Shown here: in pieces, positions 58,675 through 64,000 of the stretch
Layout: every line of letters starts with the position of its first letter
Numbering within the stretch: position 1 is the stretch's first letter
Assembly: GCF_905475395.1 (NCBI RefSeq)
Contig: NC_058337.1
Location: forward strand, 67,414,368 to 67,478,367
DNA: 64,000 nt
From: Chrysoperla carnea
Lineage: Eukaryota > Arthropoda > Insecta > Neuroptera > Chrysopidae
Direction of reading: 5' to 3'
Program-made: the position numbers and the translations under genes
The notes under the pieces: model-generated
The model's database searches: none
What the model was told of the DNA's origin: nothing
What the model saw: only the letters and a program-made list of their open reading frames with translations

Positions 58675-61600
58675 ATGCAGCGAATTTTAGCAAATCGTCA
58701 ATTAACGGCAACGTTATTTGTTGCATGTCGTGATCAATTACCTGGAGCTAATTTTCAAAATATTTTAAATGTAGCCAAACGGTGTATTAGTTGTGATGGC
58801 AGTAAATCGGAAAAATTACAAAAGTTATTCCCAACACGTGAGGAATTTCAAAGTCGTCATATTGGACCTCGTGAACATGATATTATCGCAATGTTGGATT
58901 TAGTAGGTTACAAGGTGAGTATCTTGATATAATTGTACCTTTATACAGAATGTTAGAAAATTATATTCCTTAACTCTAGAATTTATAAAACTAATAAATT
59001 ATAGTCATGTATTAACCAAAATTTGTTTAACCAATTAATTAAACTTGTTGTATTACAAAATGTGAAAATCAGAAACGAAATTGCATAAATAAATTTTTTT
59101 AAATGTAAATAATTACTTATTTAAATTTGATAAAAAATATTATTAAATTTTCAACGTAAACCGTATATACAAACCATAGAATTATATGTCTATCCACACA
59201 ATTATATAAATAAAGTAGTGTATCGTTACCATGGACAACGCCGCCAAGAATGCTCATACACGGTACGAATACTCGACTACTCGACCGAGAAATACACACT
59301 GAAGAATTTGGTTGTTAAGAGAATTTGAATATAGAGGCTTCGTTTTTAGAACCTTATTTTATTTTAGACACTGGATGAGTTAACTGATAATGCAGTTCCA
59401 AATCGTATTAAATTAAATAGATCGTTAAATATTGACGATCCAGTGAGCGAATATGATTTAATAAAAGGTATTAAGGAAATTTCGGAAAAAAATCAAATTT
59501 GGAGATCATATATTGGAATGGGATATCATAATTGTTGTGTTCCTCACGCAATTATGCGAAATATTTTTGAAAATCCTGGATGGACAACGCAATATACTCC
59601 ATATCAACCAGAAGTAGCGCAAGGTCGGTTAGAAAGTTTACTAAATTATCAAACAATGGTAGCTGATTTGACTGGTTTGGAAGTAGCGAATGCATCATTA
59701 CTAGATGAGGGTACTGCGGCAGCCGAAGCAATGTCGTTATGTTACAGGTAAGAATTTGCAATTAATACTTTTTAGATTAGGAATTCAATTTTTCAACATA
59801 TTTCAGGCAGAATAAACGAAAAAAACTATTTGTGTCCAATAAATTGCATCCTCAAACCATATCTGTCGTCCAAACACGTTTGGCACCACTTGGTTTAAGT
59901 GTCCAAGTTGGTGATGTATTTGAAGCAGATTTAACAAATCGTGACTTTTCTGGAATTTTATTTCAGTATCCAGATACCGAAGGATGTGTTAAAGATTTTA
60001 CTAAATTGGCTGAAACTGCACATGATCATGGCGTAAGTTTAAATTAATAAACCCATTTTGCTTAAAAGAAATTTTTTATTTTGTCTGTTTTATTTTAGAC
60101 TCTTGTATGCTGTGCTACGGATTTATTAAGCTTAACTTTACTTCGCCCACCAGCTGAATTTGGCGTAGATATTGCTGTAGGTACATCACAAAGGTTTGGC
60201 GTACCACTAGGATACGGCGGTCCTCATGCTGGTTTTTTTGCCTGCAACCAATCACTAGTAAGGTTAATGCCTGGTCGTATGATTGGCGTCACACGAGATG
60301 CGTCTGGTCACGATGCATATCGATTAGCTTTACAAACACGAGAACAACATATTCGAAGAGATAAAGCTACCAGTAACATTTGTACAGCCCAAGCTTTGTT
60401 AGCCAACATGTCAGCAATGTTTGCTGTATACCATGGTCCAAAAGGATTAAAAGATATTGCTAAACGTGTTCATAATATGACCTTAATTTTGAATGCTGGG
60501 TTAAAGGATGTTGGACATACAGTGAAAACAGGGGTATTCTTTGATACTATAACAGTGGTGCCAAAAACTTCAATTGATGAAATTAAAGATAAAGCTAATG
60601 AAAAACAAATTAACTTAAGGTACAACGAGGATAATTCAATAGGAATATCTTTAGATGAAACTGTAACACTTAAAGATGTAACCGATTTATTAGAAATATT
60701 TGGTTGTACTAAATCTATTGAACAAGTTTCCGAATTACCAGCAGTATCGAATTACAGTTTAATGCATAGTGAATTCAAACGTAGTTCATCCTATTTAACA
60801 CATCCAGTATTTAATGCCCATCATTCCGAATCTCAGATTGTAAGATACATGAAACGCTTAGAAAATAAAGATATTTCATTGGTTCATACAATGATACCCC
60901 TTGGTTCATGTACCATGAAATTAAATTCTACTACAGAAATGATGCCTTGTTCCTTTAATCATTTTACTGACATTCATCCGTTTGCTCCCTTATCACAATC
61001 ACGCGGTTACTTCCAGCTGTTTAAGGAATTAGAAAAGGATTTATGTGAAATCACAGGATACGATCGTATATCATTCCAACCCAATAGCGGAGCACAAGGT
61101 GAATATGCTGGATTACGTGCAATTCAAGGGTATCATGAGGCAATGGGTGAAGGGCATCGTGATATTTGTTTAATTCCAGTTAGTGCACATGGAACAAATC
61201 CGGCTAGTGCCCAGATGGCGGGTATGAAAGTTGAAGCTATTCGAGTTTCACAAGATGGCCTTATTGATATGCAAGATTTAAGAGCTAAAGTGGAAAAATT
61301 TAAGAAAAATTTATCATGTTTGATGATTACATATCCTTCAACTTTTGGCGTTTTCGAAGAAACTATTGCTGATGTTTGCAGTATTATCCATGACAACGGT
61401 GGACAAGTATATTTGGATGGTGCAAATATGAATGCTCAAGTGGGTTTATGCCGCCCAGGTGATTATGGAAGTGATGTATCCCATTTAAATCTGCATAAAA
61501 CATTTTGTATTCCTCATGGCGGAGGTGGTCCTGGTATGGGCCCCATTGGAGTTAAAGCACATCTTGCACCATATTTACCAAGCCATCCCGTAGTTGATCC

Positions 61601-62338
61601 AATGGCTGATTTGGGCGATGAAGCTAAATCATTTGGTGTTGTAAGTGCAGCACCATTTGGATCATCCGCAATTTTGCCAATATCTTGGGCGTACATTAAA
61701 ATGATGGGACCTAAAGGATTGCGAAAAGCAACACAAGTAGCAATTTTAAATGCAAATTACATGAGCAAACGTTTAGAAAATCACTATAAAACATTATTTA
61801 AAGGGGTTAAATCGAATTTGGTTGCGCATGAGTTCATTATTGATACACGTGATTTAAAGAAAACTGCAAATATAGAAGCTGCCGATATTGCCAAACGTTT
61901 AATGGATTATAGTTTCCATGCACCCACAATGTCATGGCCAGTGGCCGGTACCTTAATGATTGAGCCTACTGAATCTGAGGATAAAGACGAGTTAGATCGC
62001 TTTTGTGAAGCGTTAATCAGTATTCGTGAAGAAATTCGTGAAATTGAAGAAGGTCGAATGGATATTCGAATAAATCCACTGAAAATGGCACCTCATACAC
62101 AAGAACAAGTTTTGGCTAGTGAATGGAACCGTCCGTATTCACGGGAACAAGCTGCATTTCCAGCTGTGAGTATATTAAAATTATTTTTAGTTTAATTTGA
62201 AAATATTAAAATTTTTATTTCTTTTAGCCTTTTGTAAAAGGAGAGAATAAAATATGGCCAACTGTTGGACGCATTGATGATATTTATGGAGATAAACATT
62301 TAGTATGTACATGTCCACCGATTTTACCCGATTTTTAA
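58675..62338 (+). CDS. GLDC: Glycine dehydrogenase (decarboxylating), P-protein of the glycine cleavage system
   Basis: PLP-dependent mitochondrial enzyme that decarboxylates glycine and passes the aminomethyl group to the lipoyl arm of H-protein. Exons: 58675-58914, 59368-59747, 59807-60032, 60099-62165, 62228-62338; all GT-AG, frame continuous, 1007 residues (human 1020). The N-terminus [20 protein letters not shown] is basic and lacks early acidic residues, fitting a mitochondrial presequence. Landmarks: [14 protein letters not shown] at about 62-75, [65 protein letters not shown], and the PLP site [20 protein letters not shown] with Lys749 (codon 61497-61499). Exon 4 holds two thirds of the protein uninterrupted. 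AATAAA at 62357-62362, about 20 bases past the stop. Nothing looks broken. Confidence 0.98.
59020..59240. repeat. Dispersed repeat inside GLDC intron 1
   Basis: Matches 16930-17150 in the same direction (AATTAATTAAACTT ... TTATTTAAATTTGA ... ATCCACACAATTATATAAAT then AAAGTAGTGTATCGTT). Intron 1 is the longest intron of the gene (453 bp), mainly because of this insertion. Confidence 0.6.
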
Positions 62339-63203
62339 ATTCTTTCGTTAGAGAAAAATAAAAATGCAAAATATTTTTTTATTTCAAATATGGCGTTTAT
62401 TTAGAACTTAAGTTAATTATTTATATAATATATATAGGTATGTATAATCTTGTCTAAAATAAAATTATTATTATTAATAACTGAGCCAAAAATATTATTT
62501 ATTGTGTTTGTTTATAATTAATTATTCATAGATTATCATCTTATGTATTTTTATTTTTTCGAACAATTTTTTTATTATACAAACGGTTTAACTGACAACA
62601 TACACGTATTTAATAGGCAAACAAAAACGTAACAAGACCATTCCCAAAACTAACTTCGGTTGATTTTATCGGGATTTATAATGAACTCATAAAATTTATT
62701 AAGAACCTACTTTTTATTCGAAGGATAAAAACAATGAACATTTAAAGTTTAAATAATACAAAATATCGTGTTTTATGCATTAGTTATTAGCGTTCTCTTT
62801 GTACAAACTTATTACGCCACAACAAGTTAAATTTAATAATACTATGACATGTTTTCCGAAATTGAAACATTTACACATAATTTTTAAACGATATTAACGA
62901 AATAATTTACGGTAGGTAACCGTTACATTAATGTATAGTATATGTACTTTTTCATATTTCCTTTCGTGTTTTCATAAATCCCCACAAAATCCAAAAAGCT
63001 TTTTCTAAAATAGTATGAACTATATTCATGTAGGTAGTACAACGGCTCGAATTGATAAGTAAAGCGTTAAGGTACTCATTTAAAAATCATATCTACAAAG
63101 AGAAATTTTTCTCTTTCCGTTTTGATAAAATTAAAAAAATATTCTCTATTATGCAATTAAAAAAGTGTGTTCTTTATTTATTGTGAACACAATAAAGTTA
63201 TTA
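62339..63203. other. Convergent 3' intergenic region, GLDC and unknown gene
   Basis: AT-rich spacer between two genes that face each other. GLDC signal AATAAA is at 62357. The minus-strand AATAAA for the next gene is at 63173-63178, 26 bases past its stop. No other gene seen. Confidence 0.6.
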
Positions 63204-64000
63204 TTATTTTGTCGGTGACTTCAGAGGACTTAAGTCTTTATAAAGGCCTAATTTAAGGCCTACATCTTTATGTTGTCGTATTGTGGAGCGAACTGGAAAT
63301 GGATTAAAATTATCTATTGGTGAGGGTGTCTTCTTTTTATTTGTTGGTGATGCCAATGATGGAAATTGTAATTGGGAAAAACTACTTGGTCTAGATAAGG
63401 TGTTGCTACCACTAATTTCATTCGTTGGTGATGTTACCATCGGCTCACAATTGTTAGTAGGCGTGGTAGACCGTTGATCTGTTTCGATATTATTGTCGTC
63501 ATAAACTCCAGGATCCCATTTAAATGTTACATCGAAATCTTTTATTTCCGAATTGCGTCTTAATTTCTCATCATCAGTTGCTTGATATAAATTCGTAGAC
63601 TTTACATCAATTTCAGGAGAAGATTTTTTTAAATCTTCATCAAGTTCGTCGATTGAATGTGTTTGACACTGTAGAATTTTATGTAAGATCATTGAATTTT
63701 CTTGTATGATTTTTAATGCTAGTTCACTATTACGTCGTCCTGTTTCTAAGCGTTCTTCTGGTATACTAAGGCTATCTAAAGAAATTTGTTTCTCAAAACT
63801 CAGTCTTGCTTTTGGCTTTTGATCTGGTGAAGTTGAGCCCTCTGGTGTTTTAACTTGTTCGGATTTTTTATCAAATATTTCCTCATATTTTTTTATTATT
63901 TCTAATGTTCCTGGGCTAAGATCTGAACTAGCTTCCACTTGTGATGAAGGTTTTGGTGACAAACTTTCATTATGTTCAAAAACATCATCTTTCTCTTCAC
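63204..64000 (-). CDS. 3' part of an unrecognised Ser/Pro-rich protein gene (runs off window)
   Basis: Open from the window edge to a TAA at 63204-63206, 264 codons, no ATG-defined start in this frame; upstream residues EEKDDVFEHNESLS continue past 63962, so the 5' end lies outside. The protein is low in hydrophobics and rich in Ser, Pro, Lys, Glu, with SPT/SPDQ-type sites, suggesting a disordered, phosphorylated tail. A short acid/amphipathic segment (LEIIKKYEEIFDKK) and a helix-like stretch NSELALKIIQENSMILHKIL are present. The very C-terminus NPFPVRSTIRQHKDVGLKLG then LYKDLSPLKSPTK looks like a defined motif. Codon use is balanced and stop-free, supporting a real exon. I do not recognise the family. 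AATAAA on the minus strand at 63173-63178. The plus frame at 63283-63477 is its shadow. Confidence 0.85.
   Translation of the reverse strand, partial: EEKDDVFEHNESLSPKPSSQVEASSDLSPGTLEIIKKYEEIFDKKSEQVKTPEGSTSPDQKPKARLSFEKQISLDSLSIPEERLETGRRNSELALKIIQENSMILHKILQCQTHSIDELDEDLKKSSPEIDVKSTNLYQATDDEKLRRNSEIKDFDVTFKWDPGVYDDNNIETDQRSTTPTNNCEPMVTSPTNEISGSNTLSRPSSFSQLQFPSLASPTNKKKTPSPIDNFNPFPVRSTIRQHKDVGLKLGLYKDLSPLKSPTK

Noticed and set aside
1-64000. CRISPR arrays or bacterial operons
   Set aside because: No regularly spaced short repeats with unique spacers; genes have spliceosomal introns and AATAAA signals, so the sequence is eukaryotic.

Overview
The window looks like a stretch of an insect nuclear genome. 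It is strongly AT-rich. It carries two conserved animal genes split by short GT-AG introns (Integrator subunit 9 and the mitochondrial glycine dehydrogenase P-protein), a small cluster of insect-type cytosolic sulfotransferases, a tRNA-Gly, and many non-autonomous DNA transposons (Helitron/Helentron-like, hAT, PIF/Harbinger, pogo/Tigger, fold-back MITEs). I cannot fix the insect order from sequence alone.

Layout. 1-14.6 kb: no intact gene; dispersed repeats, a decayed hAT transposase, one Helitron with both ends, and a broken sulfotransferase copy at 8.7-9.3 kb. 14.6-27.5 kb: three sulfotransferase genes, all on the minus strand, each with its whole coding sequence in one exon; copies 2 and 3 show a splice acceptor just upstream of the ATG, implying a 5'-UTR intron. 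A GC-richer, coding-like but broken island lies between copies 2 and 3. 27.5-54 kb: gene desert apart from a minus-strand tRNA-Gly(GCC) at 39.3 kb. It holds a same-strand cluster of Helentron-like (HINE) elements at 35-38.7 kb, one of them split by a 705-bp PIF/Harbinger element, plus several fold-back elements, hAT MITEs and a pogo derivative inside a TA microsatellite.

54.0-62.3 kb is the conserved block. INTS9 (nine coding exons, minus) and GLDC (five coding exons, plus) are arranged head to head around a 1.27-kb gap and could share a promoter region. Both have an AATAAA signal within about 20 bases of the stop. 63.2-64.0 kb: the 3' end of an unrecognised, serine/proline-rich protein gene (minus, convergent with GLDC) that runs off the window.

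The genes do not form a pathway. The sulfotransferases are a locally expanded conjugation family using PAPS; INTS9 is nuclear RNA processing; GLDC is mitochondrial glycine catabolism. I found no CRISPR, no operon logic and no clearly new multi-gene system. The most unusual items are the HINE family and its nested insertion, a pair of abutting perfect hairpins at 45.4 kb, a substitution in the PAPS loop of the middle sulfotransferase, and the unclassified island at 25.6-26.2 kb.
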